Positions 23,015 to 36,000 of a stretch of DNA of 64,000 bases are shown here, piece after piece. Position 1 is the first letter of the stretch, and each line of letters begins with the position of its first letter. This DNA is from Hoplostethus atlanticus (lineage: Eukaryota; Chordata; Actinopteri; Trachichthyiformes; Trachichthyidae): the NCBI GenBank assembly GCA_034670405.1, contig JAXDDX010000122.1, positions 1,264,001 to 1,328,000 on the forward strand. Direction: 5' to 3'. The translations under genes were made by a program, and so were the position numbers. Below the pieces are notes generated by a model. That model saw nothing but the letters and a program-made list of their open reading frames with translations, did no database searches and was not told the DNA's origin.

Positions 23015-25062
23015 CCCTCTATATACGTCCTGCATCCCTGTGGAATCAGCACAAGCATGGGTACAAGACATATGACACTCAACAATGTCTTTTCTGCAGG
23101 ATAAAACAGCTATAATGCCATAAATCATGAAGAAAGAAAAAAAGGAAAATGAATTTTACAAAAAAGAACTCAGACTCTCCATAAAAAATACTTCTTTTAG
23201 TGCCCACGTCTTATAAATATTGGGAAAAAATTAGGGCCTTCCACATTCTTTATATACATGACCGATACAGGAAAAGGAAGCATTCAGCGATCTCTGGTTG
23301 CACGAAAGTACGCAGAATTTATTGCTTTTTACAAGATCTAGCTATGACAAGTGGTTTCATTTTGGTGATTTTGTTTTTACATAATGCATGTAAAAACATC
23401 CCACCCGGTTCAGAGGGTTAAGAGGCCTCTTCAGTGGAAAACCTAATTGATAGTCCCCGTTTGATTGCAATTCAAACAGCAATTGCACCGCTCCCACTCT
23501 TACAGCCTCTCCATTTGGCAATCAACAAAACGAGCTCTTCAGACGGTTAATGTCTGCCACACCGGTTTAGAGGGAGCGATGCGCCGCGCCTCCTGCAACA
23601 GCCGGAATTCCGTGCAGCAATTATGAGGGAAAACGAAGCCGCTACTTCCACTCTGCGTCTGATAGACTGAAAAAGGTCATTGATCGGTGGGTTGAGCGGA
23701 TGCTCTTTTTTCTCCGCGGAGGAGCCGCCCCGTCTCACCTACTGTTCCCCTCCCTTCTAATCAGTATGGAGAGGCTTTCAGCAGGAGAGATGACATTGAA
23801 AACCACAATCCTCTTCCATAGCGATAGGTCAGAGGCATGGGGGGTGGGGGGGGTGTGCTGTGTGTCCTATTGAGTTATGGGGGTCGGAACAGCGCAACAA
23901 AACCAGCCCCTTCTTAGAGGAATGGACTCCCTTCTGTTCCCATTATCACCGTCTGTCCTCTACATCTCTGAAAAACATGTCCGTCTGATATTTTGAAAGC
24001 CTTCACTGGCCACATTTTAATGGCAGAAAGATGAAAGTAGCCACGCCAAATGTCAGCCAGCCATAGGTCACGTTAAAGGGCAATGGGTTTTATAGGCCCA
24101 AACTCAGACGCAACTCTTATAGGTCACTGGTCAATACAGAGGAATAATGAATGACTAGCATTTAGCCCCACTAATGGTTAATTCCATCCTCAAAGTGGCG
24201 GGGCCGCAGATCGATGGGAATTAAATGCACTACTGTGTGGTAAAAATATAAGCGGCAGGACGACGTTGATCCGTAAAGTTCTAGGGGGAACCGCCTCACA
24301 TTTGCAATTTTTTGGGCATGAAAATGATCAAATATCGGAATATCAGCATGAAAATATCAACTACTGGCAGCTTGAATAAAAAATATCAGCATTGGTCTTC
24401 TATCAGTCTGACCCCGTTTGAAATTACTCTTTACAACAGCAGCCTTTGCTTTTTGGGATCTAAGAGATAAAGAGTCTGACTGGGGATGATCAGAAGGTCA
24501 GTGATAAAGGACTGAGTAACTAGCCAAGGCTGGCGGAGGGACAGTATGGTGGTGGGCGGTACGGTTTGGTGGTGGGGAGACGAATTGGTGGTGGTGGTGG
24601 TGGGGGGTTTGCCATGTCACCATCATGCCTTAACGCACAGTGACATGAAGCATGACTTCCAGGAAAAAGCTGAATGCGGAGGGAGAACAGATGACGAAGA
24701 CAGGAAGTCAGATGATTTACCTGACAGTGACGGCACAGAACAGGCGGGCTGTTCACGGTACGGGTCAAAGTACCTTTATGTCACATGATAAAATAAATGA
24801 TAAAATCAGCTTCACAATAAAGTGCCTCTCCCTCCTTCCCCCATACATACAGCCATATTCCCACACTAAAACCAGCACATTTAAAAGCGTTCATTAAATA
24901 GTTTATGTCTATCGTTGTTGTTGACAAAGATGGAGACTAAATACAAAAAACGAGGATTCTACCACTTTAATGTAATTTACACGGGGACGAGGTATGAAGG
25001 GAAATAGAGTGACGCTGAAATGAATACAAATAGAGTGAACTGTTGCTGCTCCGATGAACCGT

Positions 25063-25096
25063 GCCCCCACCCCCACCCCACCCCACCCCACCCCAC
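25063..25096 (-). repeat. (CCCCA)n tract, G-quadruplex-capable on the minus strand
   Basis: Six or seven tandem copies of a CCCCA-like unit. The minus strand carries runs of four or five G separated by single T, a strong G4 pattern. Confidence 0.8.
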
Positions 25097-25808
25097 AGAC
25101 CCCAGGCTTCACTTCTCCTTACTTTAGTTTGCATCCCCAGGTTGATGCACTGAAACGACAGACGGGGCACAAATCACAGCTCACATATTGGTTGACCCCT
25201 AAAGTCTATTTAGGGCCTGCATGAATCTATAGACTGTCAAGTCATAGCGTGACACAAGTTGTTGTTTTTTTTAAAGAGACAAAGGCATAAATGACGTCCC
25301 TTCTGAAAATATAATCGATTTTGTGTTTATTTTGCCTCTTGATGACCACCTGCTGAAGGTCACAGGTTACTCCCCCCCCCCACACCTTTTTAATAAACCC
25401 AATACTACCACTGCCTATGGGAGTAGAGAGGAGAGCTGCAACAAGGCATTGTTCATCCGATCCTTTGCATGCAGGGAGAGGTCATTGTTGGAGGCCATTA
25501 ATTTTGAACAGCTCAGAGAACACACACAATACTGTTGATTCAGTTCAGCCCAGTTGGGTGTAACAGGTACTGTAGGCCTGTGGCGAAAATGTATGCCAAA
25601 CGTCAGGATGCATGCAGGTGATGCCAAGCATGAACAGTTGCAGTAGATACATTATTATAGATAAATTACTGCTGTTTTTGCTCCTGTTTAGGATTTTTTT
25701 CTTCAATTTGTTTCAGTGTAGATGATGACCGTTGATACTTCCCCACGCGCCTATAAATTAGGCTCTGTTATACCCAACGGTAGACCCCATGCCTTAGTGG
25801 AGACCCGG

Positions 25809-25812
<4 letters not shown>

Positions 25813-25860
<48 letters not shown>
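25813..25860. repeat. (TG)n microsatellite
   Basis: About 24 uninterrupted TG units, the longest perfect dinucleotide run in the window. Confidence 0.95.
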
Positions 25861-25861
<1 letters not shown>

Positions 25862-26210
25862 CTGCAGAGCATCGTGTAATTGCCTACCTGTGGAGTGGAA
25901 CAGGTTACAGTATGTGCGCAACGATGGAGCGAACACTCACCACCTGGTTCAGCGCTCTTGCTGAGGAAAAACCAAGGAGTCCAAAGTTGGGAGCTAACCG
26001 CCAGCCACCATTTTCTCCAGGGACGTGAAAAGGAGGCCGCGGAGTGTTCGGGTCTTCCTGGCGAAACGCATTAAACTGGGGAATTAGAGCCGACACTGGT
26101 TGGTCCGCGGCATGGTCACTAAATACACCGGAGCTTAGCCCACACCGACGCTCCCCTGTTCACATCGATGGCGCGTTCACCCTGCGCGCAACTGGCAGGA
26201 GGAGAGGCAA

Positions 26211-27010
26211 GACGGACAGAGTTAGCCGGGGGGATACAGGAAATTAGCTGTGTTTTTGCTTTCGAAATAAAAGCGTAAAGTTTGTCACTTTTGAAGTACA
26301 TTTAAGGTAAGAACAGATAATATGCTCCAAATAGTAATAGGATACAGAAAGGAAAAGGACATTATAAATAAGAACATAGCAAACGGAGGAGATATCAAAC
26401 ATAACAGCAGTAATACATACTCCAAGAAAATAAAATGGATGCGAAATATGTGTGATATGAAAATATACTGAAAACATGAAATATAGCCTATACATTACGA
26501 AAATAAATGACAGGTGTTTTAAAAAATATTAAGAAGTATGAGAATGTTATTTGTGGCTTTGTCTGCCTGACTTTACATCAGGTTAGTGGAGCTTCCAATC
26601 AACAGTTTTAGGGACAATTTTGCCACTGCTATAGGGTGAACAGACTATTCTGTTTTTAGAAATATAGTAGAGTAGTAGCGTCATACAAATATTCAATTTG
26701 TTACCCTTACATTCATGTATCCATAAGACACTCTTTCATTCGGAAATAACATGCATCGTAATTACTATAGTCCTTCTAATATCTATTGTACAGCTATTTT
26801 CGCATCATATTTGCTGCAGTGATTCCAATGACTATTTTGATACATTTTTTGTTGTTCTGTACACACCAAAATGTATTATCATTATTATTATTATTAGAAG
26901 CAGTAGTGGTAACAATAATAGTAGTAGCAGTACTAGTAGTGACAAGTCAATGCTTTTAATTTGAAGTCAAAATCGCCTAACTTCCTGTATCGTTCTGGCT
27001 AACTCTGGCT
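26211..27010. repeat. Degraded copy of a GGAAGT/TTCAAAATAA repeat family
   Basis: ACAGGAAATTAGCTGTGTTTTTGCTTTCGAAATAAAAGCG at the left (quoted in parts: ACAGGAAATTAG, TTGCTTTCGAAATAAAAGCG) resembles the left ends of copies at 29698, 39845 and 42178. At 26970-27010 the flank ACTTCCTGTAT and TTCTGGCTAACTCTGGCT resembles that at 41735. The interior holds short triplet runs (ATT, AGT). Confidence 0.45.
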
Positions 27011-27231
27011 GACCTGACGCTGCTACTGAAAGGTTTGTACCATTATCGTTTTAGTAAGGGGTGCACCATATCCACACATTCAAAATATCAGAAATGAGAT
27101 CTCCTTTTTATCATTTTATCGACGGCAATCATTGAATAATTAGTATCTCACTAATACACATCAATAATTTTGTTTTTCTATTAGAGACACACTGAGTGTA
27201 TTGCCACCTAAAAATGGTAACAGCGTTAACA

Positions 27232-27493
27232 TTGTCAAATCAAGTTTATTTATATAGCCCTTTATCACGATCAGCTGAAAATCAATCAGCTATGACATAC
27301 AAGATGTTACAGAATACAATCAGAGCAAAGTCCATAAAAACAGAGTAACAGGTAGAAGAGGTCTGAAAGGATTTAACAGAGAGGAGGACACAGCAAGCCT
27401 ACATAATCTGCCTAAAGTAGTCTAACCTGACCGGCACTACCAGCCTGAGGCTGAAGACAAGGAAAAACTCCCAATCATCAATAGTTGGTTTCA
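27232..27493 (+). repeat. Common teleost dispersed repeat
   Basis: It begins CAAGTTTATTTATATAGCCC and ends AAGGAAAAACTCCC, the two recognisable edges of a repeat found throughout fish genomes. No coding content. Confidence 0.6.
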
Positions 27494-27497
27494 AATG

Positions 27498-27601
27498 ACT
27501 ACTACTACTACTACTACTACTATTACTAACACTACTATTACTAAATCTACTACTATTACTACCACTACTATTACTACTACTTCTTCTCCTACTACTACTA
27601 A
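27498..27601. repeat. (ACT)n microsatellite, imperfect
   Basis: ACT/ATT triplets for about 100 bases. It gives artificial low-complexity open frames on both strands. Confidence 0.9.
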
Positions 27602-27689
27602 CGCTAATAATAATAATAATAACAATATTACTAATAACTTAAGTATAATAAGAAATATTAGAGAAATAAAGAAAGATATTACCACCTGA

Positions 27690-28493
27690 TTGACATAAAT
27701 CAATTTATTCATGATATGAGATCTATGGATCCGACTTCTTTCTGAAGAGGTGCTGTACTTGAGGATGGAGAATAAGGGAGCAGAGCCACAGAGGGTTTAT
27801 CTTTGGACTGACTCTCCTTATTATTCAAAGGTGAATAGCTTCATTGTGTGTCTGAAGGGCAGACAGTGGCAGATGGAGGTACATGCCCCCCCGTTGCTTC
27901 ATATTCAGTGTCTGACCTTCCCTTGTCACATCTATTTTCTCACTGTGTGTCGCCCCCTAAGGAAGAATCACTATAATATTCCTATAATATTCTATACTAC
28001 ACTATATTGTGATAATATTCCTATGGGGATCTATAGTGTGTTTATGGCACCCTATAGTGAGTTTATAGTGACCTTCAAGGTGTTTTTGTTTACTTTGATT
28101 CATAGTTTTGTTGTGATATTTGTATTGTATCCATCTAAATTTAGAATTACTATAGTTCTTGTGGAAGAAATTATGTCTTAATCACTGTGTCTTTACCTTT
28201 CTGATTAATATGATTGTGTTGTACACAATCGTGGTAGTGTGAGGTGATCCTAACTGCTGCATTATCATGTGAGATGTATCTATATGAATGACGTACTTAT
28301 GTGCGATCTATCTACATGAATGTATTGCTTGTGTGAGGCCATACTGAAGGCAGACCCCATGGGAGACTCAAGAAACCTCACAGTACATATTGTTCAGTCC
28401 AGGTTGAAAAAGTAACCTTGTAGATATTTAGAAATGTTCCTTCCTTATAATCACTCTTCAGATAGTTCTCTGGCAGAGATCTGCATACCCTAC

Positions 28494-28494
<1 letters not shown>
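27690..28494. other. Intergenic, no gene seen
   Basis: The segment at about 27968-28040 (CACTATAATATTCCTAT and neighbours) is echoed at 30458-30520 in serinc2 intron 1, so it is repeat sequence. The 143-codon open frame at 27750-28181 is not similar to any family I know. Confidence 0.45.

Positions 28495-28532
<38 letters not shown>
28495..28532. repeat. (TG)n microsatellite
   Basis: About 19 TG units. Confidence 0.95.
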
Positions 28533-28536
<4 letters not shown>

Positions 28537-28564
28537 CTCTCCTGAGCTCAGCTTCAATAAATAT

Positions 28565-28930
28565 ACATTACATTACAGTCATTTAGCAGACGCTTTTATC
28601 CAAAGCGACTTACAATAAGTGCATTCAACATAGGTAGGCAAGAAAACTACTAGTCACCAGAAATCGTAAGTGCATTTCCTTCCTAAACAAGCAACTAAGA
28701 GCATAACTAGTGTTAAGGTAAGAGTGCAATAAGTTAGCAACCTACTATATCTTAAACAAATGAGACAAATGAGACAAATAAGAGAATCAAATAACAAGAG
28801 CTAAGACAAATAAGTGAACCAAATAAGCAAGAGCTAAGACAAATAAGTGTATCAAATGAACAAGAGCCAATAAACAAGAGCTCAGACACACTCACTCACA
28901 TACTCACTAATTCATGACTCAAGGGCTCTT
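28565..28930 (+). repeat. Dispersed teleost repeat (ACATTACATTACAGTCATTT type)
   Basis: It opens ACATTACATTACAGTCATTT then AGCAGACGCTTTTATCCAAA, a very common fish repeat terminus. The second copy in the window is in serinc2 intron 5 (33434-33665), which serves as the reference for the odd insertion there. The tail contains a short tandem repeat built on AAGAGCTAAGACAAATAAG. Confidence 0.75.
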
Positions 28931-29520
28931 TGTCAACCTTTTTCAGTTCTTTTTCAACTATATGTGAAAACTGAAATTTGTCTTTTTGAATAACAAAAAT
29001 CCTAACTGGGACATAAATGGATCAGATTTTACAGACTGGGTTCATCTGATATTGTCTGCCCTGGTTCTTGTTGTCTAGCATCCTAGTCTTTTCTTCCTAT
29101 TACCTGCTAAGTATCCACAGAAAGTGAAGTCGTCTACTGCTTCTTGCCCTCATTTCACGGCAAGCAGCATGTGTGAATCACCAAGCATGAATATTTAGTA
29201 CTTGTGCAGACCTTGGCAATCGGCAGCATCATATCCATAATACATACTGTAAAGGGTTATCAACTTCCTGGCATAGATTGCGGTACACAACCCTTTGGCT
29301 TCATGTGGTTATCAGTGGAAATTTCAGTTTCCACGTATTATGCTTACGAAAAAGAACAATAGTGAGCGTATAATACATTTATCACAGAAAAACTGTAAGT
29401 ATATTAATGAACGTTATGTTTTTTATTGAACTAAACAAATTACACAATTATAGCATTTATTCAAATCACATGAAAGTTAAGGAGTGTTGTCGAAGTCTGT
29501 TTGATATAATAAGGGGATGT
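28931..29520. other. Intergenic, no gene seen
   Basis: Nothing recognisable as coding, RNA gene or transposon end. Confidence 0.45.
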
Positions 29521-29539
29521 TTTCTCTTTCGCGCATTAA

Positions 29540-29640
29540 CACACAATTGGTCAAAACTTTGGAGTGACGCCTTCACGAACCAATCACCACCAGGGTATCG
29601 GGTTACAGCAGACAAAAACAATTTCCTGATTGGTGAGAGG
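29540..29640 (+). promoter_or_regulatory. Cluster of CCAAT boxes, candidate serinc2 upstream promoter
   Basis: Three CCAAT/ATTGG boxes lie within about 90 bases: ATTGG near 29546, CCAAT near 29579 and ATTGG near 29625. They are 420-520 bp upstream of the serinc2 start codon. Clustered CCAAT boxes suit an NF-Y-driven promoter, but the transcription start site is unknown. Confidence 0.3.
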
Positions 29641-29697
29641 AACGCCTTGTTTAAGATGAGGTCTGAGCTGCCTCATGTAGCCAGAATTAGCCATAGC

Positions 29698-29945
29698 AAT
29701 ACAGGAAGTTTGGTGTATTTGCCTTCAAAATAACAAGCAAAATAATATACGTTCGGGAAAACAAGGAATAGGGTGGGCACAGTAATAATATTCTAACGCA
29801 GTGGACTAATTATTATTATATATTAAGTAAAAATAAGTAGTAGTAGTAAAAAAGTAGCTGAAAATTTACACAAATAATATTATATTGCTTTAGGATATAT
29901 GATATTTCAATTCATGTTTTATTTTGAAAACTGTGACCGGAGGTC
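29698..29945. mobile_element. Short inverted-end element (GGAAGT family)
   Basis: The left side has ACAGGAAGTTT then GCCTTCAAAATAAC. The right side has TTTATTTTGAAAACTG then GACCGGAGGTCC, roughly the inverse. The copy is about 250 bp, ends about 120 bp before serinc2 exon 1, and could lie within its promoter or 5' UTR. Confidence 0.5.
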
Positions 29946-30062
29946 CTACTTTTTTTTCTGGCTAAAGTTGCATATATTTTTCGAAGAATGTTTTGAGTTT
30001 CTTCCTGAACTTTTCAAGTTGTTGTTTTTTTAACTGTCGTCAAGACTTGGAGTCCAAACAAA

Positions 30063-33000
30063 ATGGGAGCTTGTATGGCATTGTGTTCAATTGCCAGCTG
30101 TGTAAGTATAAATTTAATTTATTGAATTCCCCAAGAGTCACATTGTAGCTAGGCTACATGAAAATGCGTTGATTTTTTGAAACGTCTTAAGCCATCTTTG
30201 ACGAGGTGTGTGCGACGCACACAGAATAGAGAATAGACTTTGACGGACTTCAAGAAGGGAATTTATCGGGGCTAGCATATGTTTTGTTTGATCGACATTT
30301 AATCAGTAACCAATATAATATATAACATATTCAATGCATGTACGCCTTGAAAAGTCATAATTTCCGGGTTTCAGTTAGTGCGTCACTGTGTCTGGTGTCC
30401 TCACTTGGCTGAAACCATCATCATCACTCTTCTATTTCGTTTATTTCATGCCTGTTTAATCACTATAATATAATATTATATCACTATAATATTCCTATGG
30501 AGAAATACAGTGTGTTTGTAGTCTGTGACTCTCATCAGACTCAACCCAACTTTTGCCCCTGCTATCTAACGCATCAATATACTTTTACTGTGATATTTGT
30601 ACAACATCCAGGGTTGCTTCTCGTCCCAGCAGCCGGTGTCAGGTTTTGTAATGGGTAAGTGTGGCGTGGGCCTGCAGTTTGCACTCAGAACCGTGGAAAC
30701 TAGATTCTTCCTCGCCACGGCTGCAGTGTTTACACCCGAGGCCTTGTGTTATGTACTCTGCTGCATGCTGGTGTTTAGTGAAGGCTGGCTGATCTCGGCT
30801 ACAGCCTCCGCCTCAGTGGTTCGCACACCTCTCTTAGCAGTCTGCCCGCATCATGGAGAAATCCTCTTGTGATCCCGTCCACAACACTGGATGAGATGGA
30901 TGGAGGGAGGGATTTGTTACAGCGACGACCCCAATCACACGGCTGATTACTGCCAATGGAAATCATCATTTGTCTGCATTCGTACAGGAGGAGACAGGAG
31001 GAGATAGACACTTGCCCTGACAATGGACGTACTGTTTTATTTGCATCCACAGTCGGCGCGACCCCGTGCATTCATTACCCTGGTTATCCCACACCCCAGA
31101 GCCCAATCCCTCAGTTTCACTAAATTATGAGTCCATGCTGTCCTAATTGTCACCCTGTCTCTCTCCAGGCATCGTGTTTATGCGGCTCGGCCCCCTGCCT
31201 CCTGTCAAAATGCTGTCCTTCAACCTACAACTCCACAGTGAGCCGGCTGGCCTTCTCCTTCTATCTGCTGCTGGGGACTCTGGTGTCAGTCATCATGATT
31301 CTCCCGGGCATGGAGACACAGCTAAAAAAGGTAGATCAGATGAAACTTTAATGATGCCCCCCCTTGGGGAAGCTGGGCTGTTGCAGCAGCAAGTAGAAAA
31401 GGATATAAATAAGAATTGAACAAAAAGGGAGGGGGGTTAATTAACACACTCCACTGTCACTTCTAATGCTCAGACATGTTAAGTAGAAAATCTAGGAATG
31501 AAAATGCAAAAAAAGTGCCTAGCATTAACAGGATGTGCAAAATAGCAGCAATGATTTAAAAAAAATCACAATATATGCAATGTATAACAATCAGGAGTAT
31601 GAGAGAAGACAATTTGTGAACAGTTACGGCATATATACATATACAGGGATTTTGGATGTACTGGAATTGCACTGTCGTGGAAAATTGCCTATGAAGCACT
31701 CAGAACTCTTTGAAATAACACACAAAACATTGATAGGTTGAAGTATAAAAATATATTGTATACAGATATATTTTTGGAGAGAGGAAGACACAGGTCACAC
31801 AGAAAGTCAAAATCTCTCTATGCCCTCTCCCTGAAAGTCAGCTCACTACAGTCTTTTATAGTTTCTTTGGAAAGAGAGAAGTCTCGCATGATTGGTCCTC
31901 TATGCTAAGACCAGTGGACTAGTCAAGGTCACATTTCTAACTTCCTTAAAAGGCCTGACTAGCTGGTTATGCTAAACTTAGGAACATGTTCACAGCACAC
32001 TTGTCACAGGGGACAGCATAGTATCAATACAACAGTCACAAAATAACTAATAAATGATAAATTCTAGCACTCTTCGCTAAAATTTACTTTCACAGCACCT
32101 CTACAACAATTCACCATATCACTGCTGTCAGGTGAAAACCCTGTATCTCCAAAAGTGTCAAGTTTTCAGGAATTAAGGCAGACAAACTTAGTGTTAAACT
32201 TAGTATTGACCACTACGCATTTGAGAGGGTCTCATAAGGTCCAAGGATCATAACATTTTCCAGTAAAAATTGGAGTTTCAAGGTTTTCAACAGTGAACAG
32301 GATGTATGAATTGAACTTCAGTTCCATTGAGTCCCATTGAGATTGAGGATCCCCTTTTCCAAACCGTTCCAATGACTGAAAGCATTACAGTTGGTCTGAT
32401 TTATAAATGAAACCTCCTCTTTATTTCACCTATTTTCTTTTCTCCTTATCAGATTCCAGGGTTCTGTGTAGGCGGCAGCAGCATACCCGGCTTCGAGAAC
32501 AAGGTGAACTGCGACATCATCGTCGGCTACAAGTCCGTGTACCGCATGTGCTTCGCCATGGCCTGCTTCTTCTTCCTCTTCTCCATCATCATGATCCGCG
32601 TGCGCAGCAGCAAGGACCCCCGCAGCGGCATCCAAAATGGGTTCGTACCGTACGGCGTGGCTGTCCTGCACCGGTTTTTACTGAGGGCGCGCTGCACTCT
32701 GGTGGCCGGATGCACACACTGCACCTCCACGGTTGTGTTTACATGATGAAAACCATAGCTTGTTCTGGACGTGCTTTAGAAAGGCTTCCCTGCTTTGTTT
32801 TTCTCAGCTTCTGGTTCTTCAAGTTCCTCATACTGGTTGGTATAACGGTGGGCGCTTTCTTCATTCCAGATGGGACCTTTAATACAGGTGTGTAGCCAAG
32901 ACATTGTCAATTGGCCGTACTTGAGTCTAAAATGAACGTTTTTGCCATTAGAATGACGAGCAAAGATCAAGCAAACATCACCAGAAATGTATTTGAAAGC

Positions 33001-36000
33001 CATATTATATCATCCATCATCATTACTCCACTTTGTCCCCAGAAATCCAGTCAATATATAGGTATGTTTGGAAGATGTTTTGGTGGCAAATGATATGAGA
33101 TGTTGCAGGTTTCCATTCCAACCAAACACTACAGCAGCTCCTTTCACTGATCTTGAGTGCTAATCAGTGAAATGAGCTGCTGAAGTGTTTGGATGCCCCC
33201 TGCCCGTTGAAGCCTTGCAACCCCCCTTTTTTTTTAAGAGGAATGTTCTGACCGGTGTCTTGTCTCGTCCCAGTGTGGTATTACTTCGGCGTGGTGGGCT
33301 CTTTCGCCTTCATCATCATCCAGCTCATCCTCCTGGTGGACTTCGCCCACTCCTGGAACCAGTCTTGGCTAGAGAAGGCAGAGGACGGAAACTCCAAGTG
33401 CTGGTATGCAGGTAGGCTCGACCGATGTAGTCATTACATTACGTTACATTACATTACAGGCATTTAGCAGACGCTTTTATCCAAAGCGATTTACAATAAG
33501 TGCATTCAACGTAGGTAGGCACACCCAGCCCGACGACTGCACAGAGCACAAGGTCTTCATCAGCCAGAAATCTTAAGTGCATTTCCTTCCTAAACAAGCA
33601 TCTAAGAGCATAACCAGTGCTGAGGTAAAAGTGAAATAAGTTGGCTACCTACTTTTTATTTAAACAAAGATTGAAAGATTAGATTGAAGCTGCCAGAGGT
33701 GGGTTGTTTTTTTTGTGCCAATACTCAATCTTTAAATTTGAAAATTCAATAAATTCCTCCAGAATTGCTTTCTTGTCAGGGTGGAAAAGTCTCTGAAGCA
33801 GCATTTAGATCACGGGACACTAAAATTCTCCACTGAAATCCAGGATACTACTACTAATGATACTAATCCCATCAAAAAGTCTCATTATAATCAATTCAGG
33901 TTAAGGGCCACCCCATAGACAACCAGTGTACTGATCAATTCTACAATAAATATGTAATCCAACAAACTGCATCATGTCCATCATATCTGTTTTTTACAAA
34001 ATAAAAGCCCAACATCCTAATGAAGTCATCCTAGTTTAACAGTCTGACGTTATCATCACACTCAACTGCCACATTCTGCCTCAATTCTCCATCTGGGTTC
34101 ATTATAATGTTTCTAGAGGATGTTGAGTTGACAACATGTCATTTGGTTGTCTAATGAGTGCGCTCTCGTTTCTCCTGCAGCTCTGCTGTCCTTCACCTTG
34201 GTCCACTATGCCCTGGCCTTCGCCGCCGTGGTGCTCTTCTACGTGTTTTACACCCAGCCCGACGACTGCACAGAGCACAAGGTCTTCATCAGCCTCAACC
34301 TCATATTCTGCATCATTGTCTCCATCGTGGCCATACTGCCCAAAATCCAGGTGATGTAGAGACTGACTGTTTTTCAACACCTCTAGTAGTATAACTTTGG
34401 GTTGGATTGATATGGGGTTTTGAGGACTAATGCCAATACTAAGATTTCTGGATTGAAGTTGCTGATAGCCAATATTTTGTGCTGATATTTTACCATTTTC
34501 GGGCCAAAAAATTACAAGTATTCAGTGTTCCCCCAGAATTGTACCTGAGAGAGAATTTAGACCATCATGGGACACTAGAACTCACGATGGTAATAATAAT
34601 AAAACATATTCATCCATATACATACTTGTGTGGAATCCAATCAAAATGATTAGAATCAGGTTTCCATAGACAACCAATTTAGTATTGATCAATTCTACCA
34701 TATATTTGATGTATGGTGGAATTGATCTATACTATAATATATAATCATATCGGCAAACCAATGCATTGGCATAACCCTAGTATTCCTAGTGCTACTCGGA
34801 ATACTATCACAGTTATACTACCTATGATGTATATTAGCGAGGAGGGAGGATCCGTCCTGTTGAATTCTCAGTCTAGAAGACTGAAGTGGAACAAACATTT
34901 TGTTATCTATGTGAGGATAAAAATAAAATAAAATACGGAAGCAATGAAGAGTTTTTGGTTTTTTTGTACTAGGCCCATGGTACGACGATGTAACTGGTTA
35001 ATTTTCTCCTCCTCTAACCACAGGAGTCTCAGCCCAGCTCAGGCCTGCTCCAAGCCTCCCTCATCTCCCTTTACACCATGTATGTCACCTGGTCCGCCAT
35101 GACCAACAACCCCAGTAAGTCCCATGATACCGAGTCACCGCACAATTGCATTTAGCTCAGACGCCTGATTTGGGTTTATTGACATGGAGACAAAGGGCAT
35201 CCTGTGAACGCTTTCCCCCCCGACCTTTCCTAGAACTAGACTTGTGTAATTCCTCGCCAAGCAACCTGATGTGAATCACTTAATCCATTAACCTGACTGG
35301 AATCCACTCACCGTCGTATACCCGACACGTTTCCTCCCTCAGACCGTCGCTGTAACCCGAGTCTGTTGAGTCTGGTCAATAACAGCCCAACTCCAGCACC
35401 TGGACCGGCCCCTACCCAGGTCCAGTGGTGGGATGCACAGGGCGTTGTGGGATTGGTCATCTTCTTCTTCTGTACTCTCTACGCCAGGTATACAACAGTA
35501 ATCACTAGTCTTCTGTTTCATTGGTTCATGTCTTGTTCATTGGAACTTGTTTGGATTTGCTAACACGGCTCAAAGCACCATCGTTTGTAACATTTGCAAA
35601 TATGTGATTGGTTCAACGGGTAACACAATAAACCGAACTTGGAGTCATTTGATGATGCTGATACGCAGAGTTGTGCTTTTCAATAACTTGCCACCTAAGC
35701 AAAATGAATCGGGAGTCGTTCAAATGTCTGGGAATATTGTGATAAACCCATACCCCCCCCCGTGCAGCATCCGATCCTCCAACAACACCCAGGTGAACAG
35801 ACTGATGCAGACTGAGGAAGGCCAGGGTCTGGCGGCCGACTATGAGGCCGCGACGGGGGAGGACGGCGTCCGGCGAGCCGTGGACAACGAAGAAGAAGGA
35901 GTCACTTACAGCTACTCCTTCTTCCACTTCAGCCTCTTTCTGGCCTCTCTCTACATCATGATGACGCTCACCAACTGGTACACGTAAGTGTCTTTTTGTT

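Larger units (their letters stand above)
23015..26210. other. Intergenic with simple repeats
   Basis: No gene is recognised. It contains a fragment of the hAT-like family at about 24300-24420, GGT repeats near 24585-24605, a CCCCA tandem tract and a long TG microsatellite. The segment at about 23410-23560 is repeat-free, with several ATTTGCAAT/AATTG-like motifs, and could be conserved noncoding sequence; this cannot be shown from one genome. Confidence 0.45.

Noticed and set aside
27491-27712. Valine/isoleucine-rich and threonine-rich frames on both strands
   Set aside because: They are a translation of the ACT/ATT triplet repeat.
33521-33565. Alternative or duplicated serinc2 exon
   Set aside because: It has no acceptor or donor at its edges and holds only an internal part of exon 6, so it cannot serve as an exon.
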